Both the position numbers and the translations under genes were made by a program. From the NCBI GenBank assembly GCA_937883755.1, contig CAKZYA010000011.1, positions 1-64,000 on the forward strand: a stretch of 64,000 bases of DNA. Direction: 5' to 3'. Source of the stretch: an uncultured Flammeovirgaceae bacterium. GTDB lineage: Bacteria > Bacteroidota > Bacteroidia > Cytophagales > Cyclobacteriaceae. Shown here piece by piece: positions 39,739 to 49,258 of the stretch. Numbering within the stretch: position 1 is the first letter of the stretch; each line of letters begins with the position of its first letter. The notes under the pieces are model-generated. The model was given only the letters and a program-made list of their open reading frames with translations, was not told the DNA's origin and did not search any database.

Positions 39739-41154
39739 TTAGGCATTTCCATTTACAATAGAGGCAAAGTAATCGATTTTTCCGTTTTGTCCTCCCTTCA
39801 TGGCTATTTGTAATCCATCGAAACGATCATCGTGAGCGTGAGCCGTACATAGCGGAACTCCAGGAGCAATCGGCATTAGCGTTTCCAACGCGTAGATTCC
39901 CAGTTCCTGGGCAATATAACCTGATGTATCTCCTCCGGCACTCACTACTCGTTTTACTGAGGTTTTTTCTAATAATGATTTCAGTATTTTCCCTTGCGCT
40001 CCGGCGAGCAAGGCACTGGTAGGCGTTTGGTCTAATCCAAGTGTTTGCTTACGTTCGTTGGTAGTAGCAATACTGGGGTCGTCTGATCCCAAGGCAGTAT
40101 ACATAGCAACGGGTTGTTTTTTACCTAGTGCTTCTAGAGCCAACGTTTCTACTCGTTGTATCTCAGCATCACGCTCATCCGAGTGAACCAATTTCTCACT
40201 CCGAATTCGGATGTCGGCAAACCCCTGCTGGATAATCCATCTTAACTGCTTCCCTGTAGTGGGCGAACAGCTACCCGCCATCACAATAATCGGCTCAGCC
40301 TTTCCGGGTGAATGGGGTGGTAAAGGTTTTTCTAATAATCCTTGCTGCTGCAGGTAGTTGCAGATAGCATATTCTGTACCCGATGCCCCAACAAGTAACT
40401 GCTGATGTTCAGCTCGATTATTCCACAAAACCCGTCCTACAGCTAGTAAGTGCTCTTCATTGTAGGTATCAAAGAGTAGGTAGTCGCCCGATTGTTTCGT
40501 TAGTTCGTTCAACTTGGCTTGCTGAGTAGCTTCATCGACCTCCAGCGTAAATAAATCCATCAATTGTACCGGACGCTTAGTTTGTTTTCCCAGATGAAGG
40601 CGCAAATCACTTTCATGCATGGGGGTTACCGGATGACGAGCCATAGTAGGGTGACGATCTAACCGATAGGTCACCCCATCTACCCGCGCGAATAGGTTAC
40701 CGAAGATACAAAAGCGATTGAGCGAGGGCGCACCTACCAGTAGCGGGATATAGTCCGAAGGAAAATGAGAATACGCCAAATCAGTAGCGTGCCCAATGCT
40801 GCCCACCTGGGGGGATGAATCGAAAGTAGAGCAGATTTTGTAGTGGAAGAATGCGCTATCAATTTGGCTTAGCTGCTCAAATATGGGTGGAAGATAGTCA
40901 TCCATTTCTGTCGGAGATAGACTACGACTGATGCCCGCTACACCCACAGCTGATAGTCTTCTTTCAGATCCACTTACGGTATTTTTCAGGCGAAACTCTC
41001 GAATTTCTTCTGGGCTGGGTGGTGATAGAAATAGCGCGGTAGGAATCCCATTCAACGCTAATGCTTCCATCACATCGGTTGAGCCAGTAAAATCGTCGCC
41101 GTAGAAGCTCAAAAAAATAGGGTGCTGATCAGTAATAGATGAATGAAGTGACAT
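39739..41154 (-). CDS. Four-carbon acid sugar kinase family protein (DUF1537)
   Basis: FYGDDFTGSTDVMEALALNGIPTALF; VMAGSCSPTTGKQLRW; VVSAGGDTSGYIAQELGI; 471 aa. Confidence 0.93.
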   Translation of the reverse strand: MSLHSSITDQHPIFLSFYGDDFTGSTDVMEALALNGIPTALFLSPPSPEEIREFRLKNTVSGSERRLSAVGVAGISRSLSPTEMDDYLPPIFEQLSQIDSAFFHYKICSTFDSSPQVGSIGHATDLAYSHFPSDYIPLLVGAPSLNRFCIFGNLFARVDGVTYRLDRHPTMARHPVTPMHESDLRLHLGKQTKRPVQLMDLFTLEVDEATQQAKLNELTKQSGDYLLFDTYNEEHLLAVGRVLWNNRAEHQQLLVGASGTEYAICNYLQQQGLLEKPLPPHSPGKAEPIIVMAGSCSPTTGKQLRWIIQQGFADIRIRSEKLVHSDERDAEIQRVETLALEALGKKQPVAMYTALGSDDPSIATTNERKQTLGLDQTPTSALLAGAQGKILKSLLEKTSVKRVVSAGGDTSGYIAQELGIYALETLMPIAPGVPLCTAHAHDDRFDGLQIAMKGGQNGKIDYFASIVNGNA

Positions 41155-41522
41155 AGGCTATTGTCTTGCTTGGTCTAATTTAAACAGCTTGCGTGAGATT
41201 GAAACTAGAAAGTGTGTTTTTTGATACCACCTACCCCTGAACTTATTCATTTTCTGCTCAATTCTAGGTCAACATTAACACCAGAACAAAATCTTTTCTG
41301 ATTGGGTGGTGATAAAGCTACTCCGGTAAAATCCGAGTGGTAGATAGTATCATTGCATCACAGTGCCAGTTCGGGCAGATAGAAAACCTGAAGTAAATCG
41401 GTTTTTGGAGTAATGAAACCCTACGTAGGGAATACAGAAAGATCTGATGACCAGAGCTAGAGTGAGGTGACACTAGATGCTATACACAATATCCATTCAG
41501 TTTTAATTAATACAAATCAATA

Positions 41523-41786
41523 ATGAAAACACGATTGAACATACTAGGTATTACCAGCGGTATCATGCTGCTGGTAAGCTGCGGTGAAGTACGAGAGCAG
41601 GCCAGTGAGAAATGGAATCTACTGGACGACAAAGTTAATAAACTAGATTCTGTCATCAATTATGAAATAGAAAAAGTAGAGCAATTGGACTCTATAATCA
41701 ACCATGAAATGGAAAAAGTAAATAAGCTAGATTCTCTGATCGAAGATAAATCCTCAAGAGTAGATTCTATTTTGCGAAGGAACTAG
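41523..41786 (+). CDS. Small Lpp-like coiled-coil lipoprotein
   Basis: Lipoprotein signal (ITSGIMLLVSCGE); 14-residue repeats DKVNKLDSVINYEI/EKVEQLDSIINHEM/EKVNKLDSLIEDKS. Confidence 0.7.
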   Translation: MKTRLNILGITSGIMLLVSCGEVREQASEKWNLLDDKVNKLDSVINYEIEKVEQLDSIINHEMEKVNKLDSLIEDKSSRVDSILRRN

Positions 41787-41845
41787 CAGTCTCTTGAAAG
41801 AAGATCGACTCAATTACTTAATCACACAATAGTCAACCTGAACCT

Positions 41846-42607
41846 ATGGAGACAGTAATCAAATCAATATTTCTTTTTGGTATCGTTACCAGTGTTATTG
41901 CCTGTAATAATCAAAGCAATCAGGCCAAAGAACCAGCAGATGGGGTAGTGTCAGATGCGCTGCCAGACATAGAGCCGCTAGTAGAAGAAGTGCTTACTGC
42001 CGAGGAGCAAGCGGCTCTCACTCCCGACGAAGTAATTAGTCTCTTCCGAGAGGGAAATCAACGGTTTATGAGCAACGATTTAACTGCCCGAAACCACTCG
42101 GAGCAAGTAAGAAAAAGCACTTATGCCCAGTATCCCAAAGCAATAGTCTTATCCTGTGTGGACAGTAGAGTGCCAGTGGAAGATGTTCTTGATCGTGGAA
42201 TTGGTGATATTTTCGTAGCAAGGGTAGCCGGTAATTTTGTGAATGAAGATATACTAGGCAGTATGGAATTTGCCTGCAAGGTCTCTGGGTCAAAGCTCAT
42301 TTTGGTCATGGGGCACGAACACTGCGGAGCAGTGAAAGCAGCGATAGATGATGTCAAGTTAGGTAATATTACTTCCATGCTTACCAAAATAAAACCAGCC
42401 GTTGAGATGGTAGACTATACGGGCGAAAAGAATTCAGAAAATCCCGAATTTGTCCATGAGGTATGCGAGAACAATGTTAAAAATACCATCAATCAAATTC
42501 AGGAAAAGAGTCCAATTCTGAAGGAAATGCAGAATAATGGAGAAATTAAGATACTAGGAGCAATCTATGACATGGATACGGGCAAGGTCTCGTTTCTGGA
42601 AGACTAA
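41846..42607 (+). CDS. Beta-carbonic anhydrase with lipoprotein signal
   Basis: GIVTSVIACNN lipobox; AIVLSCVDSRVPVEDVLDRGIGDIFVARVAGN; VMGHEHCGAVKAA zinc ligands. Confidence 0.95.
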   Translation: METVIKSIFLFGIVTSVIACNNQSNQAKEPADGVVSDALPDIEPLVEEVLTAEEQAALTPDEVISLFREGNQRFMSNDLTARNHSEQVRKSTYAQYPKAIVLSCVDSRVPVEDVLDRGIGDIFVARVAGNFVNEDILGSMEFACKVSGSKLILVMGHEHCGAVKAAIDDVKLGNITSMLTKIKPAVEMVDYTGEKNSENPEFVHEVCENNVKNTINQIQEKSPILKEMQNNGEIKILGAIYDMDTGKVSFLED

Positions 42608-42704
42608 CCGCACTCTAATTCATGTGAACTATCGGTGTAAAAGTAATAAGTTGGGTACGACTATTTTCGCACTCACAATGTCTTCATCATGATGACTTAG
42701 CTAC

Positions 42705-42971
42705 TTATATCGCCCGCCTGTTTAGTAATGGTTTCTTCTTAAAACCTAGAAAAAGCTTTCCTTCCTCCTCGTATACGTAGGAGCGACTAGTAGGACAATA
42801 TCTGACAGGAGCTGACAACACACTCCGCATAATATCCATATACTCGTAAACGGTACTAGGTGAAACTCTCAACCGAGCGGCCAATTCGTGAGGTTGTCCG
42901 GTCGCTCTCATACGAATAAGTTGATCTATTCTATACAGCTTATCAATCATTTTTGAGAACAGCTTGCTCAT
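42705..42971 (-). CDS. Small HTH-domain protein
   Basis: IDQLIRMRATGQPHELAARLRVSPSTVYEYMDIMRS, resembling the N-terminal HTH of WYL/DeoR-type regulators without an effector domain. Confidence 0.65.
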   Translation of the reverse strand: MSKLFSKMIDKLYRIDQLIRMRATGQPHELAARLRVSPSTVYEYMDIMRSVLSAPVRYCPTSRSYVYEEEGKLFLGFKKKPLLNRRAI

Positions 42972-43363
42972 TCTAGTAGTATTTGAGGTTCTTTATTGGT
43001 TGTGCCTTCTATCGTATGCTTTTCTCGATCTAGAGATTACAGATGTATAAATCAAAAGGTTAATTAATAGTAATACTTCTTTATTTAGTTGCTATACTAT
43101 TATACGTAAGAAACACTTAACTTGTTCAATCTTGCCTAGCGGTTGGAACGCTTAACCAATATGATTAGGCTGGCACTGAGCTTGGAACGTCTTCTAATTT
43201 ACTATCAGGGCGGACGGCGTATCTTTCTCTCCATCTAATGATGACGGCTTTATGTAAGGGTTACAGAGACCAACAGTCGGCTTAAAATACTACCCAAAAG
43301 TCTTCCAGGCAGTTGAACAGAAGTGAACGTAGGGGGTTCTTTAACCGGAAAGAACTATTCACT

Positions 43364-44275
43364 ATGAACGCTAAAGTACTTATCACGGGTGGAACCGGTC
43401 TGGTTGGCACTCGTCTTACGCAATTGCTGCAAGAAAAAGGTTATACCGTCACTCATCTCAGTCGCTCAGTTTCGGGTAATGAGAACGTAAAGACCTACCA
43501 GTGGAATATTGAGAAAAAAGAGCTAGATCTGGAAGCACTCATCGGGGTAGACTATATCATTCATCTGGCGGGAGCGGGTATCGCTGATAAACGCTGGACG
43601 GATCAACGGAAAGAACTCATTCTCAAAAGCCGCACTGAGTCTACTAAATTGCTTCAGAACTCCATTTTAAAGCTAGATAATCATACTATCAAAGCCTTCA
43701 TATCGGCTTCAGCAGTAGGCTACTACGGAATAGATACCGGAGATACTTGGATGACTGAAGAGATTCCTTCGGGCGATGGGTTTGCGGCGGAAGTAACTCG
43801 CCAGTGGGAAGCGGCGGTAGACGAGATTAACCAACTAAATTTACGCGTGGTGAAAATCCGTATCGGTATCGTACTAAGTGAAAAGGGAGGAGCGCTAGTC
43901 AAAATTATGCAGCCAATCAAGTTTGGAGTAGGATCACCCTTAGGTCGGGGTAGACAATACCTGAGTTGGATTCATCTGGATGATCTCTGCCAACTATTTA
44001 TTTTTGCACTAGAACAGAACGATATGCAGGGCGTATACAATGGAGTAGCACCGCATCCAGTTACTAATCAGGAGCTTACAAAAAAGACGGCTGATGTACT
44101 AAATAGACCGCTATTTCTGCCAAACGTTCCGACATTTGTCCTAAAATTGATGCTAGGAGAGATGTCCCAAGTTGTAACAGGAGGAAACCGGGTGAGCAAT
44201 AAAAAGATTCAAGAAGCAGGATTTGAATTCAAGTATACTGAGTTACGCCCTGCACTGGTTGATTTACTGAAATAG
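43364..44275 (+). CDS. TIGR01777-type epimerase (NAD-dependent, SDR39U1-like)
   Basis: VLITGGTGLVGTRLTQLL; YIIHLAGAGIADKRWTDQRKELILKSRTESTKLL; SASAVGYYG; ISWIHLDDL-type SWIHLDDLCQLF. Confidence 0.93.
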   Translation: MNAKVLITGGTGLVGTRLTQLLQEKGYTVTHLSRSVSGNENVKTYQWNIEKKELDLEALIGVDYIIHLAGAGIADKRWTDQRKELILKSRTESTKLLQNSILKLDNHTIKAFISASAVGYYGIDTGDTWMTEEIPSGDGFAAEVTRQWEAAVDEINQLNLRVVKIRIGIVLSEKGGALVKIMQPIKFGVGSPLGRGRQYLSWIHLDDLCQLFIFALEQNDMQGVYNGVAPHPVTNQELTKKTADVLNRPLFLPNVPTFVLKLMLGEMSQVVTGGNRVSNKKIQEAGFEFKYTELRPALVDLLK

Positions 44276-44338
44276 AAGTAAGTACCTCGAACGCATTTTT
44301 TGCGTTATAGGAAAAGGCAATAATAAAACCGCAAAGAA

Positions 44339-45100
44339 ATGATAACAGAAAGTAACAACGGAGCACCTGAAAAACTACCGGAGAAGAAGATTACCGAAGA
44401 AGAATCCCGGATTAAGCAGGCCTTTATGGATCGTGACTGGAATGAGATCAAAACCAACGATTCCTGGGCAGTTTTCAAGATAATGTCGGAATTTGTCGAG
44501 GGCTTTGAGAAATTATCGAAGATTGGCCCCTGCGTGACCATTTTCGGTTCAGCCCGCACCCAAGACAACCATCCGTATTACAAAATGGCAGAAGAAATTG
44601 CCGCTCTGATTGTGCAGCATGGCTATGGAGTGATTACCGGTGGTGGCCCCGGTATTATGGAAGCTGGAAATAAAGGAGCGAAAAAAGAAGGGGGAAAGTC
44701 AGTAGGGGTTAATATTGTGTTACCCTTCGAACAAACCAGCAATATCTACATCGATCCGGATAAACTCATCACCTTCGATTATTTCTTTGTTCGCAAAGTG
44801 ATGTTCATGAAGTATTCCCAGGGCTTTATTGTCATGCCCGGCGGATTCGGCACGTTGGACGAACTGTTTGAAGCCCTCACTCTCATCCAAACCAAAAAAG
44901 TAGGTCGCTTCCCTATTGTATTGGTAGGTAGTGACTACTGGAAAGGACTGCTGCACTGGATTGAAGAAATTATGCTGAAACAGGAAAAAAATGTGAGTCC
45001 TAAAGACTTAGAATTGATTAATGTAGTAGATTCAGCCGCTGATGCGGTAGAAGTGATTGATAACTTCTATTCTAAGTACTTACTATCCCCTAACTTCTAA
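44339..45100 (+). CDS. LOG-family protein (TIGR00730; lysine-decarboxylase-like)
   Basis: VTIFGSARTQ; YGVITGGGPGIMEAGNKGAKKEGG; VMPGGFGTLDELFEALTLIQTKK (PGGxGTxxE). Confidence 0.95.
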   Translation: MITESNNGAPEKLPEKKITEEESRIKQAFMDRDWNEIKTNDSWAVFKIMSEFVEGFEKLSKIGPCVTIFGSARTQDNHPYYKMAEEIAALIVQHGYGVITGGGPGIMEAGNKGAKKEGGKSVGVNIVLPFEQTSNIYIDPDKLITFDYFFVRKVMFMKYSQGFIVMPGGFGTLDELFEALTLIQTKKVGRFPIVLVGSDYWKGLLHWIEEIMLKQEKNVSPKDLELINVVDSAADAVEVIDNFYSKYLLSPNF

Positions 45101-46119
45101 TGAAGAAAATTCAAACTCAGGTCGCTATTCAATCAGTACTTATTGTAGGTTTGCTCATTTACATTGGCTGGCAAGAGTTTGTGGATAATGGGCAAGATGA
45201 CGTTAAGCTTGCCAATGTAGGCAATGCTCCCTCAGTCACGACTGCTCCCAAAAACCTGAACGGCACTCCCGAAGTGATCGTAGCCCCCAGCTATAAAGCG
45301 TTTACCATTCCCATTCCTCAGAAAGTAGAGTTTGTAGGCGAAACTATTTCGCTAGAAGAGCCGGATTTACGAGAGCGCCTGGATCGCGAGATGCACGTAA
45401 ATGCCAACTGGCACTCCAATACTATCCTGATGATTAAACGGGCACAACGCTGGTTACCAACAATTGAAAAGATTCTGAAGGAAAACGATGTACCCACCGA
45501 TTTTAAGTACTTGCCCGTAATTGAAAGTGGTTTGGTAGAGTACGCCCGTTCACCTAAAGATGCTATTGGTTTCTGGCAATTGTTAAAAGGTACTGCTAAA
45601 GATTTTGGCTTGGAAGTGAACCGAGAGGTAGACGAACGTTATGACCCAGTAAAATCTACCGAAGCCGCTTGTAAATATCTGAAAAAAGCTCACGCTAAAT
45701 TCGGCAACTGGGTCAATGTAGCTGCGTCCTACAATATCGGGATGCGCGGATTTGAACGTCGTTTGGAAGAACAAAAGATTGATTCCTACTTTGATATGTT
45801 TCTCAATGATGAAACGGCTCGCTACTTCTTTCGACTGGTTTCTATGAAGATGATTCTGGAGAATCCTGAGGCTTACGGTTTTTACATTGATGAGCAGGAA
45901 CGCTACTACCAACCCGAGTTCAAAACGGTTACGGTTACTGAAACCATTGACGACTTAGTAGATTTCGCCCATACCCATGGGGTGAGTTATAAAATTCTGA
46001 AGCGGTACAATCCCTGGTTGCGGAAACCCAAACTCACCGTAAAGAAGAATACCTACCAAATTCTTATCTCCCAAGACCCCGCCGAGCGGCACGATTCTAC
46101 CAACCAAATTAGTGACTAA
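45100..46119 (+). CDS. Lytic transglycosylase (MltD-like) with LysM-like tail
   Basis: VPTDFKYLPVIESGL; AIGFWQLLKGTAKDFGLEVN..VDERYDPVKSTEAACKYLKK; start codon overlaps the previous stop (TAATG). Confidence 0.9.
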   Translation: MKKIQTQVAIQSVLIVGLLIYIGWQEFVDNGQDDVKLANVGNAPSVTTAPKNLNGTPEVIVAPSYKAFTIPIPQKVEFVGETISLEEPDLRERLDREMHVNANWHSNTILMIKRAQRWLPTIEKILKENDVPTDFKYLPVIESGLVEYARSPKDAIGFWQLLKGTAKDFGLEVNREVDERYDPVKSTEAACKYLKKAHAKFGNWVNVAASYNIGMRGFERRLEEQKIDSYFDMFLNDETARYFFRLVSMKMILENPEAYGFYIDEQERYYQPEFKTVTVTETIDDLVDFAHTHGVSYKILKRYNPWLRKPKLTVKKNTYQILISQDPAERHDSTNQISD

Positions 46120-46223
46120 GCTTACTTCTTAAGTCAGTAGTACAAATTCTTGGTTGAGTGGCACTTCGTGTTGCGCGTACTACTACCCTTATTTGTGAGA
46201 ATTCGCTATATTGAGAGTAGTAG

Positions 46224-47363
46224 TTGAAGAAGTATATGCAAGAGCCATCCTTAGACCACTGGACATTTATTTTTCTACTTGCTGGGGCGAACGGGCTGTT
46301 TTTATCGCTGGTGCTTTTTCGGCAAAACAAAGGGAATTATCAGGCTAATCGTCTGCTAGCGGTTATTATGTTGATGTTTGGTATTTCTTTATTCTACTAC
46401 GTAGCCTACTGGACAGGATACATTAAGGTGCTGCCCTCGATATTGCAAGTCATTTTCATCCTGCCTCTCACTTTCGCTCCATTATTCTTGTTTTACTTTA
46501 AACGGCTGTATCGGAAAAGTATCCCTTGGCGTGATACTTGGCATTTTCTACCGTTTGTAGTATTGTTCATCTACTATTTTCCTCACTACATTGGGTGGGA
46601 GCCACCCTACTCAGAAATTCTTTATAGTAATGTATCTTATCTATTACGTGTAATTCTTTTTAACCTTGTCATGCTGGCTTACGCTGCTTATCTGTTTTAT
46701 TATCTGAAGCAGCAGAATAAGAGCGCAACGCTACTTTCCACCCAGTATCGGTGGATGCAAAAAGCTGCGGCTTGTTACGCTGGATTTGCCATTAGTTTGG
46801 CTACGTACTACATTCTATACCTAACCATTGATTTTGACATTACCCATGACTATGCTGTATCGTTCTTCATGGCAGTATTTATCTATTTGGCCGGATACCT
46901 AGGGTATCGCCAGCCGGAAATACTATCCGGTCAAATTCCTGAACCGAAGAAAAAAGTCCCTAAGTACGCCAAGTCGGGTTTGTCCTCGGCAGAAGCAGCC
47001 TTTCATCTGAAAAATATTACTCGGTACATGGAAGAAAAGCAGCCTTTTTTGGATTGTGAGCTAAGAATGGAAGACTTGGCTCATCAGCTAAACTTATCCA
47101 AGCATACCTTTTCGCAAATTATCAACGAAAGGTTGCAGCAGAACTTTTCCGATTTTATTAATCATTATCGGGTGAAAGAAGCCCAACGCCTGCTAGGGGA
47201 ATCGCATAATCAGGACGAAAAAATTATCAGTATTGCCTACGATGCTGGTTTTCGTAATAAAGCTTCATTCTATAATGCTTTCAAAAAGCATACGGGCATA
47301 TCACCCACCGAGTACCGCGATCAGGTTCGGTCAACGCTGGAACAAAAGAAAAGAATTGCTTGA
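46224..47363 (+). CDS. Membrane-anchored AraC-family transcriptional regulator
   Basis: About 7 TM helices; C-terminal LAHQLNLSKHTFSQIINERLQQNFSDFINHYRVKEAQRLL...IISIAYDAGFRNKASFYNAFKKHTGISPTEYR. Confidence 0.92.
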   Translation: MKKYMQEPSLDHWTFIFLLAGANGLFLSLVLFRQNKGNYQANRLLAVIMLMFGISLFYYVAYWTGYIKVLPSILQVIFILPLTFAPLFLFYFKRLYRKSIPWRDTWHFLPFVVLFIYYFPHYIGWEPPYSEILYSNVSYLLRVILFNLVMLAYAAYLFYYLKQQNKSATLLSTQYRWMQKAAACYAGFAISLATYYILYLTIDFDITHDYAVSFFMAVFIYLAGYLGYRQPEILSGQIPEPKKKVPKYAKSGLSSAEAAFHLKNITRYMEEKQPFLDCELRMEDLAHQLNLSKHTFSQIINERLQQNFSDFINHYRVKEAQRLLGESHNQDEKIISIAYDAGFRNKASFYNAFKKHTGISPTEYRDQVRSTLEQKKRIA

Positions 47364-47448
47364 TTTTTTGAGTCTAAATTTATCGGATTAGCCTTTCAAA
47401 CCAGTTAGGAGGGTGATTTTGCACTCAACCTGACTAATTCCGATAACA

Positions 47449-47955
47449 ATGACACTACTCTCTATTTTCCTGTTCCTCTTTACTCCCTCTCCCCATTTAT
47501 CCGACACCGCCCCCGAAAATCTATTTGATTTCTGGGTCGGTGAATGGGAGCTCACCTGGACCGATGCTCAGGGTAACTCTAAGAAAGGCTATAATCGAAT
47601 TGTCAAGATTCTAGATGAGCAAGTAATACAAGAAAACTTTGAGGCTGTCCCAGCTTCAGAAGGCACAACTGCTTTTAAAGGAATGAGCCTATCAGTCTAT
47701 AATCCTCGAAGCAAACAATGGCATCAAGCCTGGGCTGACAGTCAAGGTGGGTATTACGATTTTACCGGACAGTTTGAGGGCGATAAACGAATGTTTGTTA
47801 CTACGGTGACCAATCAGCAAGGGAAAGAAGTAGAACTACGAATGGTTTTCCGGGATATTTCGCAGGATGCTTTTATTTGGGACTGGGAGTCATCAACTGA
47901 CGGAGGAAAAACCTGGAACCTTAACTGGCAAATACACTACCAGCGTAAAAAATAA
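47449..47955 (+). CDS. DUF1579-like hypothetical protein (paralog 1)
   Basis: FDFWVGEWELTWTDAQGN; YNPRSKQWHQAWADSQGGYYDFTGQFEG; signal peptide. Confidence 0.75.
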   Translation: MTLLSIFLFLFTPSPHLSDTAPENLFDFWVGEWELTWTDAQGNSKKGYNRIVKILDEQVIQENFEAVPASEGTTAFKGMSLSVYNPRSKQWHQAWADSQGGYYDFTGQFEGDKRMFVTTVTNQQGKEVELRMVFRDISQDAFIWDWESSTDGGKTWNLNWQIHYQRKK

Positions 47956-47963
47956 CAGGGTCT

Positions 47964-48437
47964 ATGGTAAATGTTTCATTTCTATTCCCGGCTATTGCGA
48001 ATCAGGCTAGTCGAGTCGCAGCTATGTCACGTTGGCTAGGTAAGTGGCAGGTATATTGGAAAAATAGTCTGGGTGAGCAATTCGTAGGTAGCAGTCTATT
48101 GTCCTGCCCTCGGGAGGATGGTTTGTTGAAAGAAGAACTGAACGTAGAAGTTCCAGGAAACTGGTACGGCTGGCAGGGCACTACATGGGCTAAGTATAAC
48201 CCCAAAAATAAGACCTGGCACTACACTTGGCAGGATAACCGTGGTAGCTATTGTGATTTTATCGGTGAGTTCACTAATCGGATTTTCTCACTACAATTTA
48301 TGGATGCCAGTGGTAATCAAGTAAAGCAACGAATGGTCGTCCGATTGCTCAATAGCAAACAACTCATTTGGGAGTGCGAAAAGTACGAAGGCAAAAATTG
48401 GCGAAAAAGTTGGCAAGTCGAGTATCGACGGAATTAA
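47964..48437 (+). CDS. DUF1579-like hypothetical protein (paralog 2)
   Basis: RWLGKWQVYWKNSLG; YNPKNKTWHYTWQDNRGSYCDFIGEFTN; parallels the preceding gene. Confidence 0.7.
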   Translation: MVNVSFLFPAIANQASRVAAMSRWLGKWQVYWKNSLGEQFVGSSLLSCPREDGLLKEELNVEVPGNWYGWQGTTWAKYNPKNKTWHYTWQDNRGSYCDFIGEFTNRIFSLQFMDASGNQVKQRMVVRLLNSKQLIWECEKYEGKNWRKSWQVEYRRN

Positions 48438-48458
48438 AATATTAATTTTGGCAAGCTG

Positions 48459-48497
48459 GAGAACATTCTGTCATAAGATGGAATGTTCTTTTTATTT
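48459..48497 (+). terminator. Intrinsic terminator
   Basis: AGAACATTC...GAATGTTCT followed by TTTTATTTTT. Confidence 0.75.
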
Positions 48498-48504
48498 TTG
48501 CCCC

Positions 48505-49245
48505 ATGCCTCAAAATCCCCAAATAATCTACGAAGACAATCACCTGCTAATCATCCATAAACCTGCCGGATGGCTAGTGCAAGGCGATCGGACAGGAGAT
48601 AGACCGTTGGTGGACTGGGGAAAAGCCTACTTGAAGAAAAAGTACAATAAACCTGGAAACGTATTTTTGGGAGTAGTACATCGGCTCGATCGTCCGGTGA
48701 GTGGAGTAGTGGCGATGGCGCGAACTTCGAAGGCGTTAGCCCGCATGAACCAGATATTTAAAACTCGAGAAGTAGTCAAAATCTACTGGGCAATCGTGCA
48801 AAACCCACCCGTTCAGTCAGAGGGTACTTTGGTTCATTGGTTAATTAAAGATTCAACTAAGAATAGAACTAATGCATTTACTGCTGAAAAAGTGGGTAGT
48901 AAACGGGCTGAGCTATCGTATCGTTTGCTGACGCAGGGAAATCCCCCTAATCCTGTTCCACAGCGGCTCCTTGGGAAAAGGGGGATATATTTATTAGAAG
49001 TAAAACCACTAACGGGTCGCCCACATCAGATTCGGGTGCAACTGGCAGCGCTGGGTTGTCCAATTATAGGGGATGTAAAGTACGGTGCTGCGGAACCCCT
49101 ATCAGATGCTAGTATTGCGTTGCACGCCCAAAAGCTGTCGTTCATTCATCCAGTGAAAAAGGAGTCTGTTAGCTTTTGTGCTGATATTCCTGTACAAGAT
49201 ATCTGGCAGCCTTTTGTATTAGTTCAGGAACCGAAACCCAATTAG
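48505..49245 (+). CDS. RluA-family pseudouridine synthase
   Basis: GVVHRLDRPVSGVVAMARTSKALARMN; LLEVKPLTGRPHQIRVQLAALGCPIIGDVKYG. Start at 48505 (MPQNPQIIYED), just after the terminator. Confidence 0.93.
   Translation: MPQNPQIIYEDNHLLIIHKPAGWLVQGDRTGDRPLVDWGKAYLKKKYNKPGNVFLGVVHRLDRPVSGVVAMARTSKALARMNQIFKTREVVKIYWAIVQNPPVQSEGTLVHWLIKDSTKNRTNAFTAEKVGSKRAELSYRLLTQGNPPNPVPQRLLGKRGIYLLEVKPLTGRPHQIRVQLAALGCPIIGDVKYGAAEPLSDASIALHAQKLSFIHPVKKESVSFCADIPVQDIWQPFVLVQEPKPN
48938..48988. repeat. REP-like palindrome embedded in frame in the RluA gene
   Basis: ATCCCCCT (48941..48948) / AGGGGGAT (48979..48986); encodes GNPPNPVPQRLLGKRGI; related to 20660..20720. Confidence 0.6.
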
Positions 49246-49258
49246 TTACCGTTGATAC

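Noticed and set aside
41419-41430. 12-bp palindrome CCCTACGTAGGG
   Set aside because: Short and isolated; easily expected by chance in 64 kb and not associated with a clear promoter.
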